Origin: Rhodocyclaceae bacterium
GTDB taxonomy: Bacteria; Pseudomonadota; Gammaproteobacteria; Burkholderiales; Rhodocyclaceae
Reading direction: 5' to 3'
Assembly: GCA_016791105.1 (NCBI GenBank)
Contig: JAEUNM010000083.1
Span: 1 to 64,000 of the forward strand
DNA: 64,000 nucleotides
The translations under genes and the position numbers were made by a program. The notes beneath the pieces are model-generated. The model was given only the letters and a program-made list of their open reading frames with translations, searched no databases and was not told the origin of the DNA. Shown piece after piece: positions 1 through 9,887 of the stretch; the stretch's first letter is position 1; the number at the start of each line of letters is the position of its first letter.

Positions 1-422
1 AACATCGGGCAGCAAATCAAAGCCAGGCCAGGTTTAACGGCCCCATACGGCGGATAGCGCCTTCGGCTCATCCGCCCTACGAGCCTGCACGCGCCCAGCC
101 CGTAGGGCGGAAAAGCGAAGCGCATTCCGCCGTATGGAGCGCTTAGTCGACACCCCACGCAAAAGGCGCAGCCGGTCGGCCGCCCCGCCATGTGACGCCA
201 GCACCGGCCACGCCGCCTACCCGCCGCTTCTGTACCCCCAACATCGGGCAGCAAATCAAAGCCAGGCCAGGTTTAACGGCCCCATATGGCGGATAGCGCC
301 TTCGGCTCATCCGCCCTACGAGCCTGCACGCGCCCAGCCCGTAGGGCGGAAAAGCGAAGCGCATTCCGCCGTATGGAGCGGTCAGTCGACACCCCACGTA
401 AAGGCGCAGCCGGTCGGCCGCC
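1..422. repeat. Tandem 239-bp repeat containing paired REP-like palindromes
   Basis: The sequence from 1 to about 183 recurs from 240 to about 422 with only a few changes, giving a period of 239 bp. Each copy holds a head-to-head pair of the same palindromic unit (44-81 with 101-137, and 283-320 with 340-376). The unit starts CATACGGCGG and ends CCGCCCTACG. The same unit recurs at 34601-34692, 34818-34853 and, diverged, at 50671 and 58792. I see no convincing gene in 1-449; the open frames here are repeat-derived. The block lies just downstream of the end of ackA, so it could act in transcript ending or 3' protection, but that is inference. Confidence 0.85.
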
Positions 423-449
423 CGACACCCCACGCAAGTTCCCCGCCGC

Positions 450-1643
450 CTACTGCGCCAGCATTTTCGCCGTATGCCGCGCGATCATCCATTCTTCATC
501 GGTAGGGATGACCAGCGCGGTGACGGCGCTATCCGGCGTGGAAATGCAGGCGGCGTGACGGGTATTGGCTTCGGCGTCGAACGCCAGGCCCAACCAGGCG
601 CTGCCGGTACACACGCGTTCGCGCACGCGCGCCGAATTCTGGCCTATGCCGGCCGTGAATACGAGCGCATCCAGGCCGCCCAGCGCGGCCGCGGCGGAGC
701 CGATTTCGCGCACGATGCGGTAACAGAACAGCTCTATGGCTTCACGCGCCGCCGGTTCGGCGGAGGCTTCCAGTGTGCGCATGTCCTGGCTGATGCCGGA
801 TACGCCGGCCAGACCGGAGCGCTTGTAGAGCAGATCGCTCAATCCTTCGACGCCCAGGCCGCGGTACTGCATCAGGTACAGCAGCACGCCGGGGTCCAGA
901 TTGCCGCAGCGGGTGCCCATCATGAGGCCATCCAGCGCGGTAAAGCCCATGCTGGAGGCGATGCTCTTGCGCCCGCGCAGGGCGCACAGGCTGGCGCCGT
1001 TGCCCAGATGCAGCACGATCACGCGGCCATCCGCGCGTGCGCCCAGATGCTGCGGCAGCACGTCCGCAATGTATTCGTAGGACAGGCCGTGGAAGCCGTA
1101 GCGGCGCACGCCTTCCTCGCTGAGCGCACGCGGCAGCGCGAACATTTGCGCGAGCGGCGGCTGGCTGCGGTGGAAGGCGGTGTCGAAACAGCCGATTTGC
1201 GGTAATTCCGGCCGCAGCGCGGCGAGTGCGCCTACCGCCGCAAGATTGTGCGGCTGGTGCAGCGGCGCGAGTGGCACCAGGCCATCCAGTTCTTCCGCCA
1301 GCGCGGGGGTGATGCGCTGCGGCGCGCTGTAGCGGCTGCCGCCATGCACGATGCGGTGGCCGGCCGCGCACACATGCAGATTTTCGTTGTGCGTGGCGAG
1401 CCAGTCGAGCAAAAAAGCCAATGCACCGCGGTGCGCGCGCGCCGGGTCGGCGGCCAGCGCGGGTTCGCTTTCCGCCACAATTTCGCCGTTCGCACCCTTG
1501 CACTTGAAATGCGCGCGCGCGCCCAGCCCATCCAGTTGCCCGGATAGCAAGGCCTGTTGCGCCACGCCCGCCGCGGCAAGTTCGAATAGCGCGAATTTGA
1601 GGCTGGACGAGCCGGCGTTCAGAACCAGGATGACTTCGCGCAT
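450..1643 (-). CDS. ackA: Acetate kinase
   Basis: Interconverts acetate + ATP and acetyl phosphate + ADP in the cytosol. The 397-aa length is normal for the family. The N-terminus carries the signature LNAGSSSLKF (residues 8-17). Further conserved pieces are AGHRIVHGG, CFDTAFHRS (the catalytic Asp region), HLGNGASLCA and a late FTAGIGQNS block, all typical of the ASKHA acetokinase fold. The ATG at 1643 is preceded by a GGGGAG ribosome site and lies 12 nt after the stop of the MaoC/phosphotransacetylase gene, so the two are almost certainly co-transcribed. Together they convert acyl-CoA to acyl phosphate and then to acid + ATP. Butyrate or propionate kinase activity cannot be excluded from sequence, but length and motifs fit AckA best. 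Confidence 0.95.
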   Translation of the reverse strand: MREVILVLNAGSSSLKFALFELAAAGVAQQALLSGQLDGLGARAHFKCKGANGEIVAESEPALAADPARAHRGALAFLLDWLATHNENLHVCAAGHRIVHGGSRYSAPQRITPALAEELDGLVPLAPLHQPHNLAAVGALAALRPELPQIGCFDTAFHRSQPPLAQMFALPRALSEEGVRRYGFHGLSYEYIADVLPQHLGARADGRVIVLHLGNGASLCALRGRKSIASSMGFTALDGLMMGTRCGNLDPGVLLYLMQYRGLGVEGLSDLLYKRSGLAGVSGISQDMRTLEASAEPAAREAIELFCYRIVREIGSAAAALGGLDALVFTAGIGQNSARVRERVCTGSAWLGLAFDAEANTRHAACISTPDSAVTALVIPTDEEWMIARHTAKMLAQ

Positions 1644-1655
1644 GGCCCGCTCCCC

Positions 1656-3065
1656 TTACGCCGGCGCCTTGACGCGCGACTGGTGGTGCGCCACCAGCAC
1701 CGCCACCGCGCAGGAAGCAATGCGCGAATGCATGGAATCGGCGCGGCTGGTGAGCACAATGGGCACTTTGGCGCCCAGCACGATGCCGGCGGCCTGTCCG
1801 TCGGCGAAATACTCCACCTGTTTGGCCAGCATGTTGCCGGATTCGAGGTCGGGCACCACCAGTATTTCGGCGTTCCCGGCCACCAGCGACTTGATGCCTT
1901 TGGTGCGCGCGGCCATGAGCGATACGGCATTGTCGAACGCCAGCGGGCCGTCCAGTTCGCCGCCGGTAATCTGGCCACGGTCGGCCATTTTGCACAGCGC
2001 CGCGGCATCCAGCGTGGAACGCAGTTTGGGCGTTACGGTTTCCACCGCCGACAGAATCGCCACTTTGGGCCTGTCCATGCCCAGGGCGTGGCACAGGTCG
2101 ATGGCGTTCTGCACGATATCCACCTTGTCTTCCAGCGTAGGATCGATATTGATCGCCGCGTCAGTAATGAACAGCGGATGCGGATAGGCCGGCACGTCCA
2201 TCAGGAATACGTGCGATATGCGGCGCGCGGTACGCAGACCGGTGGCGCGCGACACCACTTCGCCCATCAATTCGTCCGTGTGCAGGCTGCCTTTCATGAG
2301 CGCCTGCGCTTCGCCGCGGCGTACCAGTTCCACCGCAATGGCGGCGGCGGCATGGCTGTGCGGTGCGTCCACGATTTGCGTGTCGTTCAGGTCCAGGCCG
2401 AAGGTGCGCGCCGTGGCGCGGATTTTCGCTTCCGGCCCCACCAGGAGCGGGCGGATCAGATCGGCGTCGCGCGCGCCTAGCGCGCCCTTGAGCGACGCTT
2501 CGTCGCAGGGATGGGCGACCGCGCAAGCCAGGCGCGGCAAACCTTCGGTAAGCGCCATCAGTTGTTTGTAGCGCGCGTTGCGGTCGTGCAACTGCACTTC
2601 CGGCAGGGTGATGCGCGGGCGCTTGATTTTTTCGCGCGGCGCCAGCACTTCGGCCTGCCCGCTTATCACTTCCAGGCCGTCCTGATTGGTGCACAGGCAG
2701 TCCATGACGATGTGGCGGTTGTGCTCGAATTTGCGCGCCGCCGTCACACGTATCGTGATCGTGTCGCCTATACCCACCGGGCGCGAAAAATGCAGGGACT
2801 GGTCTACGTAAATGGTGCCGGGGCCGGGAAATTGCGTGCCCAGCACGGTGGATATCAGTGCGCCGCCCCACATGCCGTGCGCGATCACTTCGCGGAACAG
2901 GCTGGATTTGGCGTAATCCGGGTCGACGTGGGCGGGGTTTACATCGCCCGACATGACGGCGAACAGTTGTATGTCCTCGGCGCGCAAGGTGCGCACCAAC
3001 AAGGCGGTGTCCCCGACCTTGATTTCGTCGAAGGTGCGGTTCTCGATGAATTGTGTTTCGGTCAT
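1656..3065 (-). CDS. MaoC-like hydratase / phosphate acetyl(butyryl)transferase fusion
   Basis: 469-aa two-domain protein. Residues about 1-150 are a MaoC-type hot-dog domain (the ...MSGDVNPAHVDPDYA... block with the hydratase Asp/His pair). Residues about 165-465 are a phosphate acetyl/butyryltransferase domain (PTA_PTB), with KGSLHTDELM and LFITDAAINIDP as recognisable conserved stretches. The expected chemistry is acyl-CoA + phosphate to acyl phosphate + CoA, which feeds the adjacent ackA. The role of the fused MaoC domain is unproven; it may be enoyl-CoA hydration or only acyl-CoA binding. This fusion is known in Proteobacteria and is usually annotated as a bifunctional enoyl-CoA hydratase/phosphate acetyltransferase. 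First gene of the unit, with ackA 12 nt downstream. Confidence 0.9.
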   Translation of the reverse strand: MTETQFIENRTFDEIKVGDTALLVRTLRAEDIQLFAVMSGDVNPAHVDPDYAKSSLFREVIAHGMWGGALISTVLGTQFPGPGTIYVDQSLHFSRPVGIGDTITIRVTAARKFEHNRHIVMDCLCTNQDGLEVISGQAEVLAPREKIKRPRITLPEVQLHDRNARYKQLMALTEGLPRLACAVAHPCDEASLKGALGARDADLIRPLLVGPEAKIRATARTFGLDLNDTQIVDAPHSHAAAAIAVELVRRGEAQALMKGSLHTDELMGEVVSRATGLRTARRISHVFLMDVPAYPHPLFITDAAINIDPTLEDKVDIVQNAIDLCHALGMDRPKVAILSAVETVTPKLRSTLDAAALCKMADRGQITGGELDGPLAFDNAVSLMAARTKGIKSLVAGNAEILVVPDLESGNMLAKQVEYFADGQAAGIVLGAKVPIVLTSRADSMHSRIASCAVAVLVAHHQSRVKAPA

Positions 3066-3346
3066 GATTTGCCTGCGGATGATTCATGGGGTAAATGCGG
3101 TGGGCCGGCTTGATGCACTGCGCAATCCGGGCCGCCGCGGTTCTCAGCTTAATACCCGTAGATTGCGGTGGATTGACCGCAATCAATGTTTGCTGCACTG
3201 CAACGAACAGGTCCAGGCGGATTAGGCATGAATTTACGAAGAAAGTGCGCCGCGCTTGATGCTTGCAGCGCGGAAAAACTTTTGCGGCGCGTTCCGTATC
3301 GCGCACGGCTGCATATTGGGGTGTGGCGCGCCCGCCGTAGCATGGC

Positions 3347-3374
3347 TTGGCGCGCCGGGGCTGCATGCTAGAAT
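3347..3374 (+). promoter_or_regulatory. Candidate sigma-70 promoter for hemCDXY
   Basis: The 476-bp divergent gap between the MaoC/Pta gene and hemC (3066-3541) holds no gene I can support. Within it, TTGGCG (3347-3352), a 16-nt spacer and TAGAAT (3369-3374) preceded by TG at -15/-14 look like an extended -10 promoter facing hemC. The predicted start is near 3381, which leaves a leader of about 160 nt. This is by eye only; no operator was recognised. Confidence 0.45.
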
Positions 3375-3541
3375 CGCCCGCTCGCGTGCGCTTTTAAAGC
3401 GCCCTGCGTGCCGCGTCCCGTGTCGGGATAAGGCGGAAAAACCATAGTACAGCGCGGATATCCGTCCATCGGCCATGCAAGTGATAGAACGTTTATGCTG
3501 CGGCGGTTTTGCGCCGGGCACTCGCGCGAGGCGGCACTGAC

Positions 3542-4483
3542 GTGAGCGCTCCCTCCTCCTCCCCACAGCGCATCGTGATCGCCACGCGCGAATCCCGCCT
3601 CGCCCTATGGCAGGCCGAGCACGTGCGTGCGCGCCTGCAGGCGCTGTATCCGCAAGCGTCGATAGAACTTCTGGGCATGACCACGCGCGGCGACCGCATA
3701 CTCGATCGCCCGCTTGCCAAGGTCGGCGGCAAAGGCCTGTTCGTCAAGGAACTGGAAGTCGCGCTGCTCGAAGGGCGCGCCGATCTGGCCGTGCATTCCA
3801 TGAAAGACGTGCCCATGCAGATGGGCGAAGAATTTTGCCTGGCCGCGGTGTGCGAGCGCGAAGTCCCGCTCGATGCTTTCGTGTCGCCGCGCTATGCCAG
3901 TCTGGAAGACATGCCGCCCGGCGCCGTGGTGGGCACCTCCAGCCTGCGCCGCGAGGCACAGTTGCATGCGCGCCATCCCTATCTGGCGGTCAGCCCGCTG
4001 CGCGGCAATCTGGATACGCGCCTGCGCAAACTGGATGAAGGCCAGTTCGATGCCATCATTCTGGCCGCCGCCGGCCTGAAGCGGCTGGGGCTGGCGGAAC
4101 GCATACGCGGCGTGCTGGCGGCGGAAGAATCCTTGCCGGCGGCCGGGCAGGGCGCGCTGGGCATAGAAATACTGTCTGCGCGCAGCGATCTGGCGGCCTG
4201 GCTGGCACCGCTGGAACACGCGCCGACGCGCGCCTGCGTGAGCGCCGAGCGTGCCCTCGCGCGTGCGCTGGCAGGCTCCTGCGAAGTGCCGCTTGCCGCC
4301 TACGCCGAACTTGCGCAAGACAGCCTGCATTTGCGCGCCCTGGTAGCGCTGCCGGACGGTACCCGCATCGTTGAAGCCGCAGCGCGCGCGCCGGCCGATC
4401 AGGCCGAAGCACTTGGCCTGCAACTTGCACAAACCCTGCGTGAGCGTGGCGCGGACGACATCCTGCGCCAATTGGCGGAATGA
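3542..4483 (+). CDS. hemC: Porphobilinogen deaminase (hydroxymethylbilane synthase)
   Basis: Joins four porphobilinogen units into hydroxymethylbilane, the third step of haem synthesis from ALA. With the GTG start at 3542 the protein is 313 aa, the usual length. Conserved features are [11 protein letters not shown], the [12 protein letters not shown] loop, HSMKDVP, GTSSLRR, and LAGSCEVP with Cys247, the attachment site of the dipyrromethane cofactor. A GAGG ribosome site sits 10 nt before the GTG. A TTG at 3509 would add 11 residues with no family support and was not used. First gene of hemCDXY; the stop overlaps the hemD start. Confidence 0.95.
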   Translation: MSAPSSSPQRIVIATRESRLALWQAEHVRARLQALYPQASIELLGMTTRGDRILDRPLAKVGGKGLFVKELEVALLEGRADLAVHSMKDVPMQMGEEFCLAAVCEREVPLDAFVSPRYASLEDMPPGAVVGTSSLRREAQLHARHPYLAVSPLRGNLDTRLRKLDEGQFDAIILAAAGLKRLGLAERIRGVLAAEESLPAAGQGALGIEILSARSDLAAWLAPLEHAPTRACVSAERALARALAGSCEVPLAAYAELAQDSLHLRALVALPDGTRIVEAAARAPADQAEALGLQLAQTLRERGADDILRQLAE

Positions 4484-5280
4484 TGGCTGCTGCACGATTC
4501 GCCCCGGCGCAGGCGCAGCGGGCTTTGGCCGGCCAGCGCGTGGTGGTGACGCGGCCGCGTGCCCAGGCGCAAGGGCTGGCCGCCCGCATAGGCGCGGCGG
4601 GCGGGCAGGCCATCGTATTTCCGCTGCTTGAAATCGAAGACGTGTCCCCGGCGCAGATCGATGCTACGTGCGACCACCTCGACGATTACCAGTACGCCAT
4701 GTTCGTGAGCCCCAATGCGGTCGAGCGCGCGCTGGCGCGCATCCTGGCGCGGCGCGCCTGGCCGGCCGGGCTTGCGGTGGCCGCGGTGGGCAGCGCGACC
4801 GAAAGCGCGCTGGCAAAATTCGGCCTGACCGAAGTGATTGCGCCGCGCCAGCGCTTCGACTCCGAAGCACTGCTGGAACTGCCGCAGCTTGCGGAAAATC
4901 GCGTGCACGGCTGCCGCGTGGTGGTTTTTCGCGGCCAGGGCGGGCGCGAATTGTTTGCCGACACGCTGCGCGCGCGTGGCGCCCAGGTCGATTACGTGGA
5001 ATGCTACCGGCGCGTGGCGCCGCAGGGCGGCGCGGCCGAATTGCTGGCGAGCGGGGCCGATGCGGTTACCGTCAGTTCGTCCGAAGGCTTGCGCAACCTT
5101 TGGGACATGCTGGATGCGCGCGGCCGCGCCTGGCTTGCGGCGCTGCCGCTGTTCGTGCCGCACGCGCGCATCGCCGCCCAGGCGGAAGCGCTGGGATTGC
5201 GCAACATCGTGCGCTGTGGCGCCGGTGATCAAGGTCTAATGGAAGCTTTGACGCAGCATTTTGCGCAGGACATGCACTGA
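4480..5280 (+). CDS. hemD: Uroporphyrinogen-III synthase
   Basis: Cyclises hydroxymethylbilane with inversion of ring D to give uroporphyrinogen III. 266 aa. The family is poorly conserved in sequence, but the two-lobed pattern is present: [14 protein letters not shown] at the start, [11 protein letters not shown] in the middle, [10 protein letters not shown] and [12 protein letters not shown] in the second lobe. The ATG at 4480 overlaps the hemC stop (ATGA), so the two are translationally coupled. Context, directly after hemC and before hemX, makes the call secure. Confidence 0.93.
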   Translation: MMAAARFAPAQAQRALAGQRVVVTRPRAQAQGLAARIGAAGGQAIVFPLLEIEDVSPAQIDATCDHLDDYQYAMFVSPNAVERALARILARRAWPAGLAVAAVGSATESALAKFGLTEVIAPRQRFDSEALLELPQLAENRVHGCRVVVFRGQGGRELFADTLRARGAQVDYVECYRRVAPQGGAAELLASGADAVTVSSSEGLRNLWDMLDARGRAWLAALPLFVPHARIAAQAEALGLRNIVRCGAGDQGLMEALTQHFAQDMH

Positions 5281-6383
5281 TGTACGAACCCACTCCCGCG
5301 CTCGAAGCGCCGTCTCCGTCCTCGCCGCCGCCAGTGCAGCGCCGCCTGCGGCCGCCGCTCGCGCTTTGGGTCGGCGTGGGCGCGCTCGCCCTGCTGGGCT
5401 GGCAAGCCTGGGACAATCACAATCGCCTCGCCGCCATGCAGGAACAATTGGCGCGCCGTCTGGCTGATGGCGAACTTGCCGTGCGCGAATCGCGCGACAC
5501 CGCCAAACAGTCGGTCAATCTGCTCGAAAGCCAGCAGGCGCGCATCGCAGCGCTGGAAGCGCGGCTGGCGCAGGAACAAGGCCACGGCGCGGCGGTGGAA
5601 CAGATTTATCAGGAATTGGGCCGCACGCGCGACGATCGCGTGTTGGCCGAAGTCGAACAGGCGCTGGTGCTCGGCGCGCAGCAACTGCAACTGGCCGGCA
5701 ACGTGGAAGCGGCGATATTGGCCCTATCCAGTGCCGATGCGCGCCTGTCGCGCAATACCGCGCCGCAGTGGGCGGCTTTGCGGCAGGCCATCGCGCAGGA
5801 TATGGAGCGCCTGAAAGCCCTGCCCATCGCCGACGTGAGCGGCATGGCGGCGCGCCTGGATGGTGCCGTCGGCGTGCTGGACAGCTTGCCGCTGGCATTC
5901 GAGCCGGCACCCGAAATCAAGCGCGCAGCCGCCACCGAAGCAGCCAACACGCGCGATCGCATCGCGCTATTGGGGCGCGAACTGTGGCAGGAATTCAGTT
6001 CGCTGGTGCGCGTGGAACGCCTGGACCGCCCGGCGCCGGAATTGCTGTCGCCGGCGCACGCCCTGTTTCTGCGCGAAAACCTGCGCCTGCGCCTGCTCGG
6101 TGCGCGTCTGAGCCTGCTGCAGCACGACGGTAAAAGTTTCCGCGACGATCTGCAGCACGGCCTCAACTGGCTGGACCGCTATTTCGACCGCGACGCGCGC
6201 GCCGTGCAGGGGCTGGCCATGACGCTGAAAGAATTGCTCGCCACCGATATCGCGGTGGCGGTGCCCAATCTGGACGACAGCCTCAGCGCGCTGCGCAAAC
6301 TGACCGCGCTGCCGGCCGAAGCGCCTGTCGTGCAGGCACAGCCGGCCGCCGCGCCGCCGCGCAAGGGCGCCAAGGCACGTTGA
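5280..6383 (+). CDS. hemX: HemX-like membrane protein (uroporphyrinogen-III C-methyltransferase family annotation)
   Basis: 367 aa with a proline-rich cytoplasmic N-terminus, one membrane segment (about residues 25-41), then a long region predicted to be helical and coiled-coil (about 45-105) followed by the HemX family domain. Despite the family name there is no SAM-binding methyltransferase motif, so methylation is unlikely; the role in haem synthesis is not established. The start ATG overlaps the hemD stop by one base (TGATG), and the gene sits between hemD and hemY, the standard order in Beta- and Gammaproteobacteria. Confidence 0.88.
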   Translation: MYEPTPALEAPSPSSPPPVQRRLRPPLALWVGVGALALLGWQAWDNHNRLAAMQEQLARRLADGELAVRESRDTAKQSVNLLESQQARIAALEARLAQEQGHGAAVEQIYQELGRTRDDRVLAEVEQALVLGAQQLQLAGNVEAAILALSSADARLSRNTAPQWAALRQAIAQDMERLKALPIADVSGMAARLDGAVGVLDSLPLAFEPAPEIKRAAATEAANTRDRIALLGRELWQEFSSLVRVERLDRPAPELLSPAHALFLRENLRLRLLGARLSLLQHDGKSFRDDLQHGLNWLDRYFDRDARAVQGLAMTLKELLATDIAVAVPNLDDSLSALRKLTALPAEAPVVQAQPAAAPPRKGAKAR

Positions 6384-6385
6384 CC

Positions 6386-7654
6386 ATGGATGCCGCCACC
6401 ACCACCGCAGCAGTAGTCGCCGCAGCAGCCGCCGCCGCGCCGGACGATGCGGCGCGCCGTCCGGGCCTGACCGGCTTGCGCATGCTGTTCTGGCTTATCG
6501 CGCTATTCGCGCTGGCGGTGGGCCTGGCGGTAAGCGCTCAGTACAACCGCGGCTATGTGCTGCTGCAATGGATGCCTTACCGCATCCAGATGTCGGTGAA
6601 CCTGTTCGTGCTGCTGCTGTTCCTGCTGTTCTGGGTGCTGTACGTCATCGTGCGCGTACTCGGCAGCGCACTGTCCATGCCGCGTGCAGTGGCGGAATTC
6701 CGCGCCCGCCTGCTCGCCGCCCGCCACCAGCGCGCGCTGATCGAAGCCACCGCGCTGCACATGGCCGGCCGCTATGGCCAAGCCATCAAACAGGCGCAGA
6801 TTGCCTATGCCGGCGGCGCGTCGCCCGGCCTGGCGGCGGTCATTGCCGCGCGCTCGTCCCAGGCCATGCGCGACGAGGCGCGCGCGGCGGAGTGGTTTGC
6901 CCGCGCCGCCGAACACGACGGCGAAATTCGCACCGCGCGCCTGCTCACCGAAGCCGAAGCCCTGCTGGCGCAGCGCCGCTTCACGGATGCCGCGGAACGC
7001 CTGCAAACCCTGGCCTCAGGTGGCGGCCGCCACCTGGCGGCGATGCGTCTGGCGCTGCGCGCCGCCGAAGGTGCCGGCGATTGGGATGCCGTGTTGCGCA
7101 CCGCGCGGCTCATGCAGAAACGCAAGGCGCTCACGCCGGAACAGGCGGCCAGCGTGCTGCAGCGCGCGCAACTGCGCAATATCGCCGCGCGCGATGCCGA
7201 CGCCGATGAGTTGAACCAGTACTGGTCGGCCCAGCCGGCGGCCGAACGGGCCGACCCCATCGTGGTGCAGGCTTATGCGCAGGCGCTGATCAAAGCCGGC
7301 GATGGCGAGCGCGCGCAAAAACTGATCGAAGACGCGCTCGAGAAAGCCTGGGACAGCCGCCTGGCCTTGCTATATGGGCAGTGTCCGGGCGCCGGCAGCC
7401 ACGCCCGCCTGATGCGCGCCGAGCGCTGGCTGGAGCGCCAGCCGGACGACGCAAATCTGCTATTCGCGCTGGGTCGCATGTGCGTGGCGGCGCAGTTGTG
7501 GGGCAAGGCGCAAAGCTATCTGGAAGCCTCTCTGGCGCTCTTGCCGGCGCGCACCACCACGCTGGAACTGGCGTTGCTGCACGAGCGCCTGCAGCACGGC
7601 GATGCCGCCGCCGCCGCATTTCGCGCCGCTGCGCTATTCGACACGCCGGCCTGA
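6386..7654 (+). CDS. hemY: HemY-type TPR membrane protein
   Basis: 422 aa from the ATG at 6386 (a TTG six bases earlier overlaps the hemX stop and is less likely). There is an Ala-rich start, then two membrane helices (about 33-52 and 70-95), the HemY N-terminal domain, and a C-terminal array of TPR-like helical repeats. Known family members act with HemX in haem or tetrapyrrole biosynthesis in the inner membrane, possibly as scaffolds; this protein is unrelated to the FAD-dependent protoporphyrinogen oxidase also called HemY. Last gene of the hem operon, ending 8 nt from the convergent hemF stop. Confidence 0.88.
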   Translation: MDAATTTAAVVAAAAAAAPDDAARRPGLTGLRMLFWLIALFALAVGLAVSAQYNRGYVLLQWMPYRIQMSVNLFVLLLFLLFWVLYVIVRVLGSALSMPRAVAEFRARLLAARHQRALIEATALHMAGRYGQAIKQAQIAYAGGASPGLAAVIAARSSQAMRDEARAAEWFARAAEHDGEIRTARLLTEAEALLAQRRFTDAAERLQTLASGGGRHLAAMRLALRAAEGAGDWDAVLRTARLMQKRKALTPEQAASVLQRAQLRNIAARDADADELNQYWSAQPAAERADPIVVQAYAQALIKAGDGERAQKLIEDALEKAWDSRLALLYGQCPGAGSHARLMRAERWLERQPDDANLLFALGRMCVAAQLWGKAQSYLEASLALLPARTTTLELALLHERLQHGDAAAAAFRAAALFDTPA

Positions 7655-7662
7655 AGCGGGCC

Positions 7663-8589
7663 TCAAACCCAGTCGCGCGGCGGCAGGAAAATTTCGTAGA
7701 GGCGGGCTTCCGGCGTGCCCGCTTCGGGCTGCCAGTTGTAGCGCCAGCGCACGATGGGCGGCAGCGACATCAAAATCGATTCGGTGCGCCCGCCGGACTG
7801 CAGGCCGAATAGCGTGCCGCGGTCGAATACCAGATTGAATTCCACGTAGCGGCCGCGCCGGTAGGCCTGGAAATCGCGTTCGCGCTCGCCATAGGGCAGG
7901 TCGCGGCGGCGCTCCACGATGGGGCAGTAGGCACCGGTAAATGCCTCGCCTACGCTTTGGGTGAGCGCAAAGGCGTGGTCAAAATCGACTTTGCCGTCGG
8001 CGCCGAAATCATCGAAAAATATACCGCCCACCCCGCGCGCTTCATTGCGGTGCTTCAGATAGAAATATTCGTCGCACCAGCGTTTGAAGCGCGGGTGGTA
8101 ATCCGACCCCAGGGGCGCCAGGGCGTCGCGGCAACTGCGGTGGAAATGTTCGGCGTCTTCTTCGAAGCCGTAATAAGGCGTCAAATCCATGCCGCCGCCG
8201 AACCACCACACCGGCTCGCCACCGCCTTTGGGAAAGGCGGCGAAAAAGCGCACGTTCATGTGCACGGTGGGGACGTAGGGGTTGCGCGGGTGCAGCACCA
8301 GCGATACACCGGCGGCAGAAAACGAGGCGCCGGCCAGTTCCGGCCGCCCGGCGCTGGCCGAAGGCGGTAGCGCCGCCCCCTGCACGTCGGAAAAATTGCA
8401 GCCGCCGCGTTCGAACAGATTGCCTTCTTCCACCAGGCGCGACACGCCGCCGCCCTGCAGGCGCTCATTGGCGCCACGCTGCCAGGCGTCGCGCAGGAAA
8501 GGCTTGCCGTCCTGTGCTTGCAGACGTGCCACGATGCGTTCCTGCAAATCGCCCAGCCAGGCCCGTACCGCGCCGGCATCGAGGCTCAT
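7663..8589 (-). CDS. hemF: Oxygen-dependent coproporphyrinogen-III oxidase
   Basis: Aerobic decarboxylation of coproporphyrinogen III to protoporphyrinogen IX. 308 aa. Strong family signatures: [44 protein letters not shown], the ...[15 protein letters not shown]... block, GGIFFDDF, and [14 protein letters not shown]. The ATG at 8589 overlaps the purD stop (ATGA), so translation is coupled to purD. A much longer frame continuing upstream into purD antisense sequence is an artefact. Presence of HemF implies haem synthesis with oxygen available; it completes the pathway begun by the convergent hemCDXY genes. Confidence 0.96.
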   Translation of the reverse strand: MSLDAGAVRAWLGDLQERIVARLQAQDGKPFLRDAWQRGANERLQGGGVSRLVEEGNLFERGGCNFSDVQGAALPPSASAGRPELAGASFSAAGVSLVLHPRNPYVPTVHMNVRFFAAFPKGGGEPVWWFGGGMDLTPYYGFEEDAEHFHRSCRDALAPLGSDYHPRFKRWCDEYFYLKHRNEARGVGGIFFDDFGADGKVDFDHAFALTQSVGEAFTGAYCPIVERRRDLPYGERERDFQAYRRGRYVEFNLVFDRGTLFGLQSGGRTESILMSLPPIVRWRYNWQPEAGTPEARLYEIFLPPRDWV

Positions 8590-9857
8590 TTGCGCAGCGC
8601 CCGGTGGCCGATGTCGCGGCGGTATTGGGCGCCATCCAGCTGGATGGCGTCGGCAATTTCGTAGGCGCGCTTGTGCGCGATCTTGAGCGTGTCGCCCAGC
8701 GCCGTCACGCACAGCACGCGGCCGCCCGCGCTGACGATTCTGTCGTCCTGGCGCGCCGTGCCGGCGTGGAATACGACGGCGTCCTCGGCGTGCTGGGCCG
8801 GCAGGCCGCCTATCAGGTCGCCTTTTTTCGGTGCTTCCGGATAGCCCGCGGCGGCGATCACGACGCCCAGCGACACGCGCCTGTCCCAGTCCGCCTCGGC
8901 ACGGTCGAGGCGGTTTTCCACCGCCGCTTCGAGCAGTTCGAGCAGATCGGATTTGAGCCGCAGCATGATGGGCTGGGTTTCCGGATCGCCCATGCGGCAA
9001 TTGAATTCGAGCACTTTCACGCCGCCCTGCGGGGAAATCATGAGGCCGGCGTAGAGGAAGCCGGTATAGGGTATGCCGTCCGCCAGCATGCCCTGCAAGG
9101 TGGGCTGGATGACTTCGCGCATCACCTTGGCGTGCAGCGTGGGAGTGACCACCGGCGCCGGCGAATAGGCGCCCATGCCGCCCGTATTGGGGCCCTGGTC
9201 GCCGTCGTGCAGGCGCTTGTGGTCCTGGCTGGTGGCCAGCGCGAGGGCATGCTGGCCGTCCGCCAGTACGATGAAACTGGCTTCTTCGCCATCCAGAAAT
9301 TCTTCGATCACGACGCGGCTGCCGGCGCTGCCCAGGCGTCCGCCGGCCAGCATGGAATCGATGGCGGCATGGGCTTCGGCCACCGTCATGGCCACCACTA
9401 CGCCTTTGCCGGCCGCAAGCCCGTCGGCTTTGATCACGATGGGGGCGCCGCGGGCGTCGACATAGGCGTGGGCCGGGCCGGGTTCGGTGAACGTTTCGAA
9501 GGCCGCGGTGGCGATGCCGTGGCGCTGCATGAAGCGCTTGGCGAAATCTTTTGAACTTTCCAGTTGCGCGGCTTTGCGCGTGGGGCCGAATATGCGCAGG
9601 CCCTGCGAACGGAACGCATCGACGACACCGGCCGCCAGCGGCGCTTCGGGTCCGACCACGGTAAGTCCGATGTGCTGATCGCGCGCAAATTCGACCAGTT
9701 GCTTGAGGTCGCTGATCGGCAGGTTTTCCACGCCGGTTTCCTGCGCCGTGCCGGCATTGCCGGGCGCGACGTAAACCTTCTGCACGCGCGGACTGGCGGC
9801 CAGTTTCCAGGCCAGCGCGTGTTCCCGCCCGCCCGCGCCGATCACTAATATTTTCAT
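8586..9857 (-). CDS. purD: Phosphoribosylamine--glycine ligase (GAR synthetase)
   Basis: ATP-dependent joining of glycine to phosphoribosylamine, step 2 of purine synthesis. 423 aa from the ATG at 9857, giving the classic start [23 protein letters not shown]-grasp features include [36 protein letters not shown] and [11 protein letters not shown]. Five codons upstream of this ATG another ATG exists (9872), but family alignment favours 9857. It lies 30 nt after purH, with hemF overlapping its end, giving the order purH-purD-hemF. Confidence 0.96.
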   Translation of the reverse strand: MKILVIGAGGREHALAWKLAASPRVQKVYVAPGNAGTAQETGVENLPISDLKQLVEFARDQHIGLTVVGPEAPLAAGVVDAFRSQGLRIFGPTRKAAQLESSKDFAKRFMQRHGIATAAFETFTEPGPAHAYVDARGAPIVIKADGLAAGKGVVVAMTVAEAHAAIDSMLAGGRLGSAGSRVVIEEFLDGEEASFIVLADGQHALALATSQDHKRLHDGDQGPNTGGMGAYSPAPVVTPTLHAKVMREVIQPTLQGMLADGIPYTGFLYAGLMISPQGGVKVLEFNCRMGDPETQPIMLRLKSDLLELLEAAVENRLDRAEADWDRRVSLGVVIAAAGYPEAPKKGDLIGGLPAQHAEDAVVFHAGTARQDDRIVSAGGRVLCVTALGDTLKIAHKRAYEIADAIQLDGAQYRRDIGHRALRK

Positions 9858-9887
9858 GTTTCTAATCCCCAACGGCTGCCGGCGCGT

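Noticed and set aside
1..422. Tandem repeat considered as a CRISPR array
   Set aside because: Only two copies, a 239-bp period, near-identical over almost the full unit, no unique spacers and no cas genes.
3509..3541. TTG start 11 codons upstream for hemC
   Set aside because: No ribosome site at that position and no family support; the GTG at 3542 has GAGG and gives the usual length.
8590..9000. Upstream extension of hemF into purD antisense frame
   Set aside because: hemF has a family-conforming ATG at 8589 coupled to the purD stop; the extension is not conserved sequence.
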